Assembly: GCA_947471745.1 (NCBI GenBank)
Contig: CANJKZ010000011.1
Span: 1,178,001-1,242,000, forward strand
Length of the DNA stretch: 64,000 nucleotides
Direction of reading: 5' to 3'
Source of the DNA: Closterium sp. Naga37s-1
Lineage: Eukaryota; Streptophyta; Zygnematophyceae; Desmidiales; Closteriaceae
Position numbers and translations under genes: made by a program. Of the stretch, positions 34,034-46,489 are shown one piece after another (positions within the stretch are counted from its first letter, which is position 1; each line of letters starts with the position of its first letter). Under the pieces are notes generated by a model. The model had not been told where the DNA came from, made no database searches, and was given only the letters and a program-made list of their open reading frames with translations.

Positions 34034-35540
34034 AGGTCTCAGTAGGTGCAGTACCAGAGAGAGCAGACTCACCAGCACCTGGAGCAGCAGACTCACCAGT
34101 ACCTGGAGCAGCAGACGCACTAGCACCTAGAGCAGCAGCCTCAATGCCCGGGTCGGGCGGGACACTCAGGTAACAGTCACCCTCAGCACTATTTGACAAA
34201 GCATACATGGGAGCAAGGATAGCATCGAAATCAAGATCAAAGATGGCCACATTCAGCCTAAGCAGATCATGCCAGAGAGGGAGCTCAACAACGTCAGGAA
34301 ACTGGGCACGCCAGGCGTCAGTCAAGCGACCGAACCAGCGCTCCGCAGTGTGTGGCAGCCCGCACGTCTCCCCACGACGACTACCGGTGCGAAGAACGTA
34401 AGTGCAGGGACCAGCACCCCCAGACCTCCCACGCCCAGCGTACCACTCACGAAGCTGCTGGGCCGACGGGGTCTCACGGGAACGCGACTGCTGCTAGCGT
34501 TGGCTACCACCAAAGCCTCCACGCTGCGCGGCTGCACCTTGATCAGCACCACCGCCGCCGCCACCTCCACCAACGTTGCCGCTGCCTCCACCACCGCTGC
34601 CGCTGCCTCCACCACCTCCACCGCTGCCTCCACCACCTCCACCGCCGCCACTGAAGCCCCCACTCCTGGCACCACCCCCACCTCCACCGCCACCCCCTCC
34701 GCCTCCTCCACCGCCTCCGCCGCCGCCCCCGCCGTCCCCTCCACCACCCTTGCTCCCCTTGCCCTTGCTGTTGCGCCGCCTCCCACTAGGGGCAGACGCA
34801 GCTCCGACCTCCTCAGTGCCAACAAGGTCGACAGCAGCAGCAGAAGCAACAGAGGGGAGAAGGGGGACAGGGGAATACCCCTCAAAGAAACGGGTGCGAC
34901 GGTCGCCGCGAGAAGCACCTACAGCTAAGATACTCTTCTCAGCTGCAGCGAGGCGCTCCTCTAGCAGGTCGACAGTGAGCTCGGTGGGGCAAAGGGAGAG
35001 AAAGTGGTCCCTGACTGAAGAAAGGGAGTCAGGGAGGCGGGTGACTAGGTAGTAAAGGGTGATGTACATGGGGGGGGGGTTCTTGGCACAGAACTCAGTG
35101 GGAAGGGCAGCGCGGTAGCGGGCGTCACTAGTGCGGAGGTGAGCAATGAGGTCAGCGACTGTGGCAAAGGCGGCAAGGTCAGAGAAAAGGTACGGCAGCA
35201 TGAGGCGGCTGAGGGCAGCAGTGGCAGGGGAGGAGTAGCGCGCAACTACAGCGTCGTACAAAGACTGAGCAGTCTTGTACTGGCCAAAATGCGCGCGCTC
35301 AGCAGGCGGCAGGTGACTACGAACAGCAAGACGAGCAACAGCGTCACGAGTGGTCCACTGCGAGCGAACAGTACTGTCAGCAGTGGCAGCAGGAGCAGTA
35401 GAGACACCGGACGTGTGATCGAAAAGGGATACACCATCCCTAGAGTCACACTGAAGAAAGAGCTGCAGGTCGTCAACCCACACGTCAAAGTCAACTGCAC
35501 GCCCCTCAGCATCAAAAGTGAGAACAGTAGGGCTAGTCAT
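34034..35540 (-). pseudogene. Copia E gag, truncated before protease
   Basis: Starts MTSPTVLTFDAEGRAVDFDV at 35540 and stays open through MYITLYYLVTRLPDSL, a Gly-rich tract (about 34560-34780) and a stop near 34494. Further text in the same family follows (CHTLRSAERWFGRLTDAWRAQF, then FDLDFDAILAPMYAL). It stops at the D junction just before the protease DSGAS motif. Close to element F gag but without the F stop at 58986. Confidence 0.75.
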
Positions 35541-36667
35541 AGCAGCAGTAGCAGCAGTAGCAGCAGTAGCAGTAGTAGCAGTAGTGGCAGCAGAAGCAGT
35601 GCAAGCAGAAGGGCAGCGCGGCTCGGCAGAACAGCTCGGCTCGGCTGGGCGGCGCGGCTTGGTGGGGCGGCGCGGCTCGGCTGGGCGGCGCGGCTCGGCC
35701 GGGCGGCGCGGCTCGGTTCTTGGCGGCGCGGCGCGGCGCGGCGCGGCAGGGCAGCACGGGTGCTTACCAGGGGCGGGTGCAGGGCAAGGCCGCAGCTGGC
35801 TGTTTAGGTCAGGGCCGCAACCGTGGCGGCAGCAGGGCAGGGCCGCGACAGGGGCGGCAGTAGGGCAGAGGCCGCGACGGGCGGCGAAGACAGGGCCGCG
35901 ACAGTGGCGGCAGCAGGGCAGGGCCGCGATCGGGGCGGCAGTAAAGCAGGGCCGCGACAGGGCGGCTGTAGGGCAGAGGCCGCAACGGGCGGCGAAGGCA
36001 GGGCCGCGACTGGGGCGACAGCTAGGCAGGGCCGCGACAGGGGGCGGCTGCAGGGCAGGGCCGCGACGGGCGGCGTATGGGCCGACGACGGGCGGCGTAT
36101 AGGCCGACGACGGGCGGCTGCAGGGCAGAGGCCGCGTCGGGCGGCTGCAGGGCAGAGGTCGCGACGGGCGGCTGTAGGGCAGAGGTCGCGACGGGCGGCT
36201 GCAGGGCAGAGGCAGCGACTGACGGCGAACGGGCCGCGACGGGCGGCAAAGGGGCCGGGACGGGCCGGTGACGGGCCGGGACGGGCCGAGACGGGCCGGG
36301 TCGGGCCGAGACAGGCCGGGACAGGCCGGGACGGGCCAGCAACGGGCGAGCGCGGGGCCGCAATGGTCGGCTAAGGCAGGGTCGCGACGCGTGGCGACGG
36401 GCCAGCGACGGGCAAGGGCGCGCGACGGCGCAGGTAAGGCGGGCGCGAGGCGCGATTCGGGCAGGGCAGGAAAAAAAGGTTCTAGTGGTGGGCCCTAAAA
36501 AAAACGTTCCCACGAGGGAACCTGCTCAGAATACCATGTCAGAATATGGAACGAATGAATGACTGAACTAGAAAGCAGGTGGGTACAAGTAGCAAACCTA
36601 GAAGTGTTGTACCCTATAAGAACTATCCCACTACAACCTAAACAGGCTATAGCATATAAGTTTGACA
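34034..36667 (-). mobile_element. Ty1-copia element E, 5' half
   Basis: The 5' LTR is 36537-36667 (131 bp, same family as F). The primer site (reverse strand TGGTATTCTGAGCAGGTTCC) ends at 36536 and GGGCCCACCA lies at 36495-36486. The leader 35620-36470 is a ggcagcagggcagggccgcgac-type repeat. Gag starts at 35540. The element is cut at 34034 by D in its protease region; integrase, RT and 3' LTR are not seen. It was inserted into copia I: the I gag-protease frame begins directly at 36668. Confidence 0.8.
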
Positions 36668-37882
36668 GTAGGTAGCGCTGCTATCAATCACCCAATAGTC
36701 CAGGGAGTGTAGGGTCACCTTCCCCACAGAAGCAGGCTCCTCAAAGCTTTCATCTTTTTCTGGTGCAGCCGGTGCTTGCGTCGACACAAAGAAGAATTGA
36801 CCCGGAAAGCGATCGTCCCTCGACTCGCTCTCGTTGTCACCGTTCTTCATACTTGCAGCACCACCTCCGCGACCGCCACGACCTCCACGGCCTCTTCCTC
36901 TCCCTCCTCCTGCTCCTCTACCCTCTTGGCCTTGAGCAGGGGTCCATCCATCAGGGAGCTTGTAGCAATCGCGCCACATATGTCCGTTCTTGTGACAATA
37001 GTGGCACTCGCCGTCGAATCGGTCGCGACCGCGTCCGTAGCTCTTATTGTCGCTGCCGTATCCACCACTCCCGCGGCCTCCATTGAAGTTGTTGCTGCCG
37101 AATCTGCCTCCCACTCGTCCTCTCCCCCTTCCACGGCCATACCCTCGACCGATGCTTGCTGCTCCGGCGCCATCCGCACTCGCCAACTCACGGCGGCGGA
37201 AGTCCTCTTGAAGGATCGCTCGCTTCACGTCTTCAAGCGAGAGGTGGGGCAAATCACGATTGAGGTTGATGATGAGCGAGGACCATGACTCTGGGAGTAA
37301 GGCCAGCAACTTGGTCTTCTTTTGGAGCTCACTGTAGTTCAAATCAGCTCCCTCAAACCGCGTCAACAAGTCGAATAATTTCTGCACCCCTTCTTCAACC
37401 GCTTCGTCTTCTTCAATTCGTAGTGCCGCCATTTGCCGTTCCAACACCACCGCTACCGCCGCTATTGCAGTAGTGTGTACACCCTTGAGAGCAGCCCATG
37501 CCTTTGGTCCCTTCTCTGGTTCACGCTGGAATGGCTTGATGTGACGGATCTGGCTGCTCCCCAATGCTTGCCCAAGTAGGAGATAGCCTTGTGCGCTCTT
37601 CCGCACCCACGGGCTCTTCTCCGGGTCGTTCTCGGGGCGCTTCTCCGTTCCTTCCATCGCCTCCAGCAGGTCATAGTGGTCAAATACATTCTCCATTCTG
37701 AAGGACCATTCAGCGAAGTTGTCGCCATTGAACTTGTCAAGCCCAAACACCCTAGGCTCATCCCTAGGTGGGCCAAGAATTGGTTGCACGGGCGCCATGG
37801 CTGAATCACGGGGTTGGCCTTGACCTTGGGCTTCTCCACTGCCACCAGCACCTCTACCACCCCTTTCCTGAGGTCCAGCCAT
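36668..37882 (-). CDS. Copia I gag with zinc knuckle, cut at protease
   Basis: Retrotransposon capsid protein of the UBN2/gag_pre type: FNGDNFAEWSFRMENVFDHY near the start, then LLTRFEGADLNYSELQKK and LLALLPESWSSLI, a GRGRG-rich basic stretch, and a CCHC knuckle CHYCHKNGHMWRDC (about residue 300). It ends YWVIDSSAT, where the protease DSGAT would be, with Gly changed to Ser, and is then cut by element E. The start MAGPQERGG at 37882 was chosen because it lies just after the primer site; an ATG at 37915 overlaps that site. No internal stop. Confidence 0.8.
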
Positions 37883-38459
37883 TGTCGAAACTGCTCCAAG
37901 GGGCTCTGATACCACTTGTTATAGTCACAATAGGCTTGAATGTGCCTAAAACGAAAGATAGAGTGCACAGTCGGATTTCTGCACAGCGGCTTCAAACGTT
38001 GATAGCGTTCCGATCAACTTGGATCTAGAGCGTCTTAACGTTGCCTACAATAAACAATTTAGATTGCACGATTTCATTAAGAATTGAGGACACAGCGTTG
38101 GTTTGAACGAACGGTACTATGGCAACCACTATAGTCTTAGAACACAAATTAGGAAGAGTTACGAGTTGGGAATGACTCCCAGCTCCTACAAACCCCAAGA
38201 GCCGAGGTACAGTAATGTGGAACAGTGCCACACTGTCCCCAACCACGAAGGTGTCAAACATATATGCTTAGTTATATCTAGGCTTAGTTCATGTGTTCAT
38301 AGTTGTCTAGGCTATAGTGGGTTTAGCCTTAGGGGGTACAGATTTCTCTCGACATTCTACTTGTACCCCTTCCCTTTTCCTAGTCAACCATTCTCGCCTA
38401 CTATTCTCACATGGTATTAAGAGCATTACCTTCCTAGGATCCTAACTTTAATGGGCCCA

Positions 38460-40760
38460 CCACCTAAGTAACTGCTAGCCTAGGCCCCGTGGCGTCGCCC
38501 ATAGCCCCTAGGCTCGGCCCCTTGGCCCGTCGCCCCTAGGCTCGGCCCCTTTGCCCGTCGCCCCTAGCTCGGCCCCTCGGCCCCGTCGCCCCGTCGATTC
38601 CGTCGCCCGCGCCCGGCCCATTCCTAGCCCCGTGATCGGCCAGTACCTAGCCTCGCGCACGGCCCCGTTCCTAGCCCCGCGATCGGCCCGTACCCGCCCC
38701 ACGATCGGCCCGTACCCGTCCCGCGCTCGGCCCCGATCCTAGCCCCGCGTTCGGCCCGTACCTAGCCTCGCGACCGGCCCGTACCCTGCCCTCGCACGGC
38801 CCCGTCTCTCGTCCGCGCTCGGCTCGTACCTAGCCCCGCGCCCGGCCCGTACCTAGCCCAGCGCACGGCCCCGACCCTAGCCAGCGCTCGGCCCCGTACC
38901 TAGCCCGCGCTCGGCCCCTTCTGTCGCCAGCGCCTGGCTCCGTACCTAGCCTCGCGCCCGGCCCCCCCGTCCTTCGCCCAGCGCCCGACCCCATCTCTTG
39001 CCCGCGCTCGGCCCCGTACCTAGCCCCGCGCCCGGCCCCATTCCGCGCCCAGCGCCAGGCCCCGTACCTGCCCAGCGCCCGGCCCCGTACCTGCCCAGCG
39101 CCCGGCCCCGTACCTGCCCAGCGCCCGGCCCCGTACCTACCCAACGCCTGGCCCCGTACCTGCCCAGCGCCCGGCCCCGTACCTGACCTGCACCCAGCCC
39201 CTTGTTTGGCCCCTCAGCCCCCCTAGGCCCCTCGGCCCCCCTAGGCCCCCCTGGCCCCTTGTTTGGCCCCGCGGCCCCTAGGCCCCTCAGCCCCACCTCA
39301 GAGCCCGGCGCCCGGCCCCCCGGCCCCTTGTTTGGCCCCTCGGCCCCCTAGGCCCCTCGGCCCCCCTAGGCCCCCCCCGGCACCTTGTTTGGCCCCTGAG
39401 CCCCCTAGGCCCCTCGGCCCCCCTAGGCCCCCCGGCCCCTTGTTTGGCCCCGCGGCCCCTAGGCCCCTCGGCCCCACCTCAGAGACCGGCGCCCGGCCCC
39501 CCCCCGGCCCCTTGTTTGGCCCCTCGGCCCCCTAGGCCCCTCGGCCCCCCCTAGGCCCCCCCGGACCCTTGTTTGGCCCCGCGGCCCCTAGGCCCCTCGG
39601 CCCCACCTCATAGCCCGGCGCCCGGCCCCCCGGCCCCTTGTTTGGCCCCTCGGCCCCCCTAGGCCCCCCGGCCCCTTGTTTGGCCCCTCGGCCCCCTAGG
39701 CCCCTCGGCCCCCCTAGGCCCCCCGGCCCCTTGTTTGGCCCCGCGGCCCCTAGGCCCCTCGGCCCCACCTCAGAGGCCGGCGCCCGCCCCCCCCCCCCCG
39801 GCCCCTTGTTTGGCCCCTCGGCCCCCTAGGCCCCTCGGCCCCTCCTAGGCCCCCCCGGCCCCTTGTTTGGCCCCGCGGCCCCTAGGCCCCTCGGCCCCAC
39901 CTCATAGCCCGGCGCCCGGCCCCCCGGCCCCTTGTTTGGCCCTTCGGCCCCCTAGTCCCCTCGGCCCCCCCTAGGCCCCCCCGGCCCCTTGTTTGGCCCC
40001 GCGGGCCCTAGGCCCCACGGCCCCACCTCATAGCCCGGCGCCCGGCCCCCCCCCGGCCCCTTGTTTGGCCCCTCGGCCCCCTCGGACCCTCGGCCCCCCT
40101 AGGCCCCCCCAGCCCCTTGTTTGGCCCCTCGGCCCCCTAGGCCCCTCGGCCCCCCTAGGCCCCCCGGCCCCTTGTTTGGCCCCGCAGCCCCTAGGCCCCT
40201 CGGCCCCACCTCATAGCCCGGCGCCCGGCCCCCCGGCCCCTTGTTTGGCCCTTCGGCCCCCTAGTCCCCTCGGCCCCCCCTAGGCCCCCCCGGCCCCTTG
40301 TTTGGCCCCGCGGCCCCTAGGCCCCACGGCCCCACCTCATAGCCCGGCGCCCGGCCCCCCCCCGGCCCCTTGTTTGGCCCCTCGCCCCCCTCGGCCCCCC
40401 TAGGCCCCCCCGGCCCCTTGTTTGGCCCCTCGGCCCCCTAGGCCCCTCGGTCCCCCTAGGCCCCCCGGCCCCTTGTTTGGCCCCGCGGCCTCTAGGCCCC
40501 TCGGCCCCACCTCATAGCCCGGCGCCCGGCCCCCCGGCCCCTTGTTTGGCCCCTCGGCCCCCTAGGCCCCTCGGCCCCCCCAGGCCCCCCCCGGCACCTT
40601 GTTTGGCCCCTCGGCCCCCTAGGCCCCTCGGCCCCCCCTAGGCCCCCCGGCCCCTTGTTTGGCCCCGCGGCCCCTAGGCCCCACGGCCCCACCTCATAGC
40701 CCGTCCCCCGGCCCACCCACCCCCGGCCCCTTGTTTGGCCCCTCGGCCCCCTAGGCCCCT
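38460..40760. repeat. 2.3-kb GC-rich tandem-repeat leader of copia G
   Basis: The first part (38480-39190) repeats cgtacctagccccgcgcccggccc variants of about 24 bp. The second (39190-40760) repeats ggccccttgtttggcccc blocks in higher-order units of about 100-200 bp containing cacctcatagcccggcgccc. It ends directly at the gag ATG at 40761. Open frames across it are by-products. Confidence 0.9.
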
Positions 40761-43700
40761 ATGGCGTCGCTTCGAGTTCTCCCGTTCGACCCGGAAGGCA
40801 GACCTGTAGCATTTGACATGTGGCACAATGATCTGCAACTGTACGTACTGAGCGATAGTCGGGACAGTGTCTCACTGTTTGACCACGTGTCCGGTGCCGC
40901 TCCAGCCCCTCCCGCCACAGCTGACGTTTCGACTCGTTCCCAGTGGCTGTCTCGTGATGCCACTGCCCGCTTGGCCATTCGCAACCACCTGCCCGCAACC
41001 GAATGTGCTCACTTTGGCGAGCACAGGACAGCACAGGCCTTGTACGACGCTGTCGTTGCTTGCTACTCCTCCCCTGCCACTGCTGCTATTGGCAGGCTGC
41101 TACTGCCCTACCTGTTCCTGAGCTGTCGGCTTTTGCCACAGTAGCCAACCTGGTTACCCACCTGCGCACTAGCGACGCTCGCTACCGCGCTACCGTCCCT
41201 GCTGAGTTCCTTCCCACGAACCAGCCCCCCATGTTCATCACCCTCTACTTCATAGTCACTCGTCTCCCTGACTCTCTTCGCTCTGTCAGGGACCACTTCC
41301 TCACCCTCGACCCCACTTCCCTCACTGTTGACCTCCTTGAGCAGCATCTACTCGCAGCTGAGACTAGTGCAGTTGCTGTAGGTGCTGCTCGTGGCACTCC
41401 GCGCTCACCCTTCTTTGAGGGGTGCTCCCCCTCCCCCCTTTCCTCCTCCTCCGCCTTTGCTGCTGCTGCAGACGTCTCTGCTCCTGAGGACGTCGGTGCT
41501 GCTTCGACTAGTACGAAGCGCCGCAACAGCAAGGGCAAGGGTGGCCGGGGTAGTGGAGGAGGCAGCGGTGGTGGTGGAGGTGGCAGTGGGAGTGGTAGTG
41601 GTGGCAGCGGTAGAGGAGGCGAAGGCGGTGGAGGTGGTGGCGGCGGTGGGACCGGTGGCGGAGGTGGAGGCTCTGGTGGCGGCGGTGGAGGCAGCGGAGG
41701 GAGTGGCGGCAGTAGAGGCGGTGGGACCAGTGGTGCTCGGTCTGGACTTTAGCGTGGAGGCCCTGGTGGTGGTCGGGGCCAGCAGCTCCAGCATCGGAGC
41801 AAGACTCAGACGCCCCAGAAGCTCCGTGAGTGGTTGGTTCAGCGTGGGGCGGATGAGGGTAGTGAGACCTGCCCGTATGTCATTCGCACGGGTGGCCGTG
41901 CGGGCCGGACATGCGGGAGGTTTCACACTGAGCGCCGCTGCTTTGCCCGCCTTGACGACGCCTGGCGTACTGAGTTTGGTGATGACGTCGAGCGCCCTCG
42001 CTGGGCGGAGTTGCTTAGGTCGGGAGTTGCTATCTTTGACCTAGACTTTGATGTTATTATCTATGACATGTATGCTTTGTCTTTTAGTGCTGAGGGTGAC
42101 TGCTACTGGTGTGTGCTGCCTGTCCCAGGTATAGCCGCTGCTGCTCTAGGTGCTAGTGCGTCCGATACTCCCCCTAGTACTGCGCCTGCTGAGGCCCTGC
42201 ACACCTTCACGTTGGACTCCGGCGCCTCGCGCTGTTTCTTTCGTGACAGCACCACTCTCACTCCTCTTCCTGCACCTGTTCCGGTCAGAATGACTGACCC
42301 CTCTGGGGGCCCGGTCGTTGCCAGTTCCTCCACTGTCCTCCCGTGTCCGGCGGTTCCGTCCGGCTCACTGTCAGGTCTTCACCTCCCCTCGTTCTCTACG
42401 AACTTGGTGAGTACCGCTGCCCTTCAGGATGCGATGGTCACTACCACCACTCCTGGGGGTCAGCGTGTGTCGATCTGCACGTGCACACGGACGGGGCGTC
42501 ACCTGGCTACGTTCACTCATCGGCCAGGGTCGAGTCTGTACACACTGGCTACCGAGCCTCCTCAGGTCGCTGCGTCTGCTCAGGTGTCCGCGTCAGGTCA
42601 GGTAGCCGCCTCCTGCTCGTGTCGCCTCCTGTCGCACCAGACTCTTCTTTGGCACCACCGCCTTGGTCACCCCTCCCTGCCACGCCTTCGTGGCATGCAC
42701 TCCCGTCTCCTTGTCTCTGGTCTCCCCAGGTCTCTGCCTCCCCTGCCGCCCTCCCCTGCCCCGCCCTGTCTTCCTTGCGTCGAGGGGCGGCAGCGCGCCG
42801 CTCCTCACTCCTCCTCGTTTCCCCCGACGACTGCTCCCCTGCAGACCCTCCATATGGATGTGTGGGGCCCAGCCCGCGTCAGTGGACAGGGCCGCGAGTG
42901 CTACTTTCTGCTGGTAGTTGACGACTACACGCGGTACACCACAGTCTTGCCCTTGCGCAGCAAGGGTGAAGTCTCTGCTGTCTTGATCCCTTGGATCCGC
43001 ACGGTCCGTCTCCAGCTGCGCGAGCGTTTCGGCCAGGACCTTCCTGTCCCGCGTCTGCTCTCTAACAGAGGAGGTGAGTTCTCCTCCGACCTCTTGCGGG
43101 ACTTTTTTCGTGGGGAGGGCATTCTCCAGTCGTTCACGCTTCCGGACTCCCCTCAGCAAAATGGGATTGCTGAGCGCCGCATTGGCTTAGTCATGGAGGT
43201 CGCTCGTACCTCCATGATTCATGCGGCCGCTCCCCATTTTCTGTGGCCGTTTGCGGTCCGGTACGCTGCGCATCAGCTCAACCTTTGGCCCAGTGTCTCC
43301 TTTCCGGAGACCTCGCCCACACTGCGTTGGACGGGGAAGGTTCGCGATGCGTGGGTGTTCCGGGTCTGGGGTTCTCGTGCCTTTGTTCGCGATACGTCCG
43401 CGGACAAGCTCTCCGCCCGCGCCATTCCCTGCGTCTTCCTTGGCTTTGTCCCTGACGCGCCTGGCTGGCAGTTTTACCACCCCACCTCGCGCCGTGTCCT
43501 CCCTTCTCAGGACGTCACGTTCAACGAGTCGGTTCCCTTCTACCGGCTCTTCCCCTACCGCTCTGCCCCTTCCCCGCCCCCGCCGCTCTTCCTTGCTCCC
43601 GGTCCACCTCCGGTAGACCCCCTTCCGCCCCAGGGTCCTGCTCCCTCGGGAGTGTCTCAGGTAGACCCTCTCCTTGGTACTGCGCCTGTTCAGGTAGCTA

Positions 43701-46489
43701 TCGTCTCAGGTGCTGCTCCAGGTGCTGCTCCAGGTGCTGCGTCAGGGGGTGCTGCGTCTGGGGGTGCTGCGTCTGGGGGTGCGGAGCCGGAGGGTGCGGG
43801 GTCTGAGGGTGCTGGGTCTTGGGGTGCTGAGCCTGAGGGTGTTGAGCCTGGGGGCGCTGAGTCGGAGGGTGCGGAGCCTGGGGGTGCTGAGTCGGAGGGT
43901 GCGGAGTCTGAGGGTGCTGAGCCTCGAGGTGCTGCTTCGTCTGGAGGTCCTGCTTGTGCTTCATCGCGACTGTCCTCGCAGCAGCTGCGTGAGTGGCTTG
44001 TTCAGCGCCCACACCGTCTGAGTGGACCTCCTGGGGCTGACAAGCCTGGAGACGCTGGAGCTGGAGGTGCTGCTGTTACTACTGGAGCTGGAGACCCTAC
44101 GGAGCCTGGAGCAGCTGGCGCCGGAGGCGCTGGAGCTGGTGTAGCTGGAGTTGGAGGCCCTGGCGCAGGAGGCGCTGGAGCTGCAGGAGCTGGAGCTGTT
44201 GACCCTGGAGCTGGAGGTGCTGGAGGCACTGTGCGGCCGCGCCCGTACTTCGTTCCCCTGCTTCAGCAGGTTCTTGGTGTCCCGTCTTCTACTGGTCTTC
44301 CTCCTCCCTTCCTGTGTCCACCGCCTGACCAGTCGCAGCCGCCGTTACAGCCAGCCTCCCCACTGCTTGTTCCCTCTCCTTACACTGAGCAGACCGGCGG
44401 TCGTACAGAGCGTCGTGAGCTTGCGTCTCGTCCTGTCTCGCCTGTTCGCACTGCTCATCGCGCTCCTCGTTCGCGTCCTCCTCCTGTCCCAGGCACACAC
44501 ACCATGGCACTCCGTCCTTCCTCTGTTCCACTGCGTGTTCCTCTGCCTGCTCCTCCTGAGTCCTCTCTTTCTGAGGTCCCTAACCCTGAGTCTAACCGAG
44601 CGCGTGCTGCCAGTCCCACTGTCGCTCGTCTCCTTGCCACTGCTGTCACTGACCCGTCCTTCGAGTCTGCTGCTGCTTCTGCTCTCGTTGCTGAGCTACT
44701 TGACTTTGCTGCTGCCTGCCGTCTCGACTACGCCTCTGCTCTAGTTGCTGAGTCTGTGCCTGCCAGTCCTCCGTCTGTCGGGGGTGAGTGTGCTCTTGGC
44801 ACGGACGTCCTTGAGGACAGGCAGGAGGACTTTGAGTGTCTTGCAGCTGCTGTACCTCGTTTCGCTTCCTTGCTGCTTGCCCCTGAGGGAGACCCGGATG
44901 CTCCAGACATCCCGACCCCGCGCTCTTACGCAGAGGCGATTACGGGTCCTTACTCCTCTCAGTGGCAGGCAGCTATGGATGCCGAGATGGCATCCTGGAA
45001 GTCCACGGGCACTTACGTCGACGAGGTTCCCCCACCTGGGGTGAACATAGTTGATGGTATGTGGATCTTCAGGGTGAAGCGGCCGCCGGGTTCTCCGCCG
45101 GCCTTCAAGGTGCGTTACGTTGCTCGAGGTTTCAGTTAGCGACAGGGAGTTGACTACTTCCAGACCTTCTCCCCCACCCCGAAGATGACTACTCTTCGGG
45201 TGTTGCTGCACGTAGCTGCTCAGCGTGACTACGAGTTACACTCCCTGGACTTCAGTACAGCCTTCCTGCAGGGCAGCCTGCACGAGGAGATCTGGCTGCG
45301 CCGACCACCTGGTTTCACTGGGTCGTTTCCTACAGGTACCCAGTGGAGCCTCCGCCGGCCAGTCTACGGTCTCCGCCAGGCGCCTCGCGACTGGCACGAT
45401 ACACTCAGGACTACACTTGCGGCTCTTGGGGTTGTTCCTTCTACAGCAGACCCGTCGTTGTTTCTACGCACCGACACCTCGCTGCCGCCCTTCTACGTCC
45501 TAGTGTACGTCGACGACCTCGTCTTTGCCACGGCTGACACTGAGGCACTGACCCTATTGAAGTCCGAGCTGCAGAAGAGACATACCTGTACTGACCTGGG
45601 TGAACTGCGCAGCTATCTTGGCCTGCAGATCACCCAGGACAGAGCACGGCGCACCATCACACTGACTCAGTCACACATGGTGCACCAGGTCCTTCAGCGC
45701 TTTGGCTTCCAGTACTCCTCGCCACAGCTCACTCCTCTGTCTACCAGCCAGTCGCTCTCAGCTCCACCTTCGGACGAGTCCGTAGAGCCGAGTGGTCCGT
45801 ACCCAGAGCTTGTGGGTTGCCTCATGTACCTGATGACTTGCACACGACCTGACCTCGCGTACCCTCTCAGCCTTCTGGCTCGCTATGTGGCTCCCGGTAG
45901 GCACCGAAAGGTGCACTGGGATGCTGCAAAGAGGGTACTGTTTTACCTGTGCAGTACATCGGGCATGGGGCTTGTGCTTCGAGGACGGGGTCCAGTTGTC
46001 CTCACTGGTCATGCAGACGCCTCCTGGGTTGACGACTCAGCTACGCAGCGGTCGTCGCAGGGTTACACCTTCAGCCTTGGGTCCGGCTCGGTTTCTTGGC
46101 GGTCTACCCGCTCGTCTTCAGTTCTCAGCTCCAGCTGTGAGGCTGAGATCTACGCCGGAGCCATGGCTGCTCAGGAGCTACGCTGGCTCACCTACTTGCT
46201 GACCGACCTGGGAGAGCAGCCTCGTTCGCCTCCAGTCCTGTACGTAGACAACAAGGCCATGATAGCCTTGTGTCAGGAGCACAGACTGGAGCACAGAACG
46301 AAGCACATCGCTCTGCGATACGTCCTTGCTCGAGAGTTGCAGCAGCGTGGTCAGCTTCGTCTAGCGTACGTGGCCACTCGGGCCAACACTGCTTATGTCT
46401 TCACCAAGGCACTTCCGCCTGGTGACCATAAGCGCTTTGTTACTGTGTTAGGCCTTGTGCCTACTTTGCCTCACTTACTTACTGCCTGA
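40761..46489 (+). pseudogene. Copia G gag-pol, four visible lesions
   Basis: Gag starts MASLRVLPFDPEGRPVAFD at 40761. A 1-bp loss near 41117 (PYLF/PELSAFA) shifts frame; all later blocks share one frame. After a Gly-rich tract a TAG at 41750-41752 interrupts it. Protease LDSGASRCFF; integrase zinc-binding HHRLGHP and CLPC; catalytic core HMDVWGP, LSNRGGEF, and NGIAERR. The second catalytic Asp is Asn here (element F has SDRGGEF), which should inactivate integration. A hypervariable Ala/Gly/Glu linker (43700-44230) follows. RT begins MWIFRVKRPPGS, is interrupted by TAG at 45137-45139 (GFS-stop-RQG; F has GFSQRQG), and resumes with LDFSTAFLQG, YVDD at 45506-45517 and RNase H (GHADASWVDD, CEAEIY, YVDNKAM). 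Normal copia domain order PR-IN-RT-RH. Confidence 0.9.

Noticed and set aside
43700..44230. Long minus-strand frame rich in HPQTP/APPAP repeats
   Set aside because: Antisense of the Ala/Gly/Glu linker of copia G pol.
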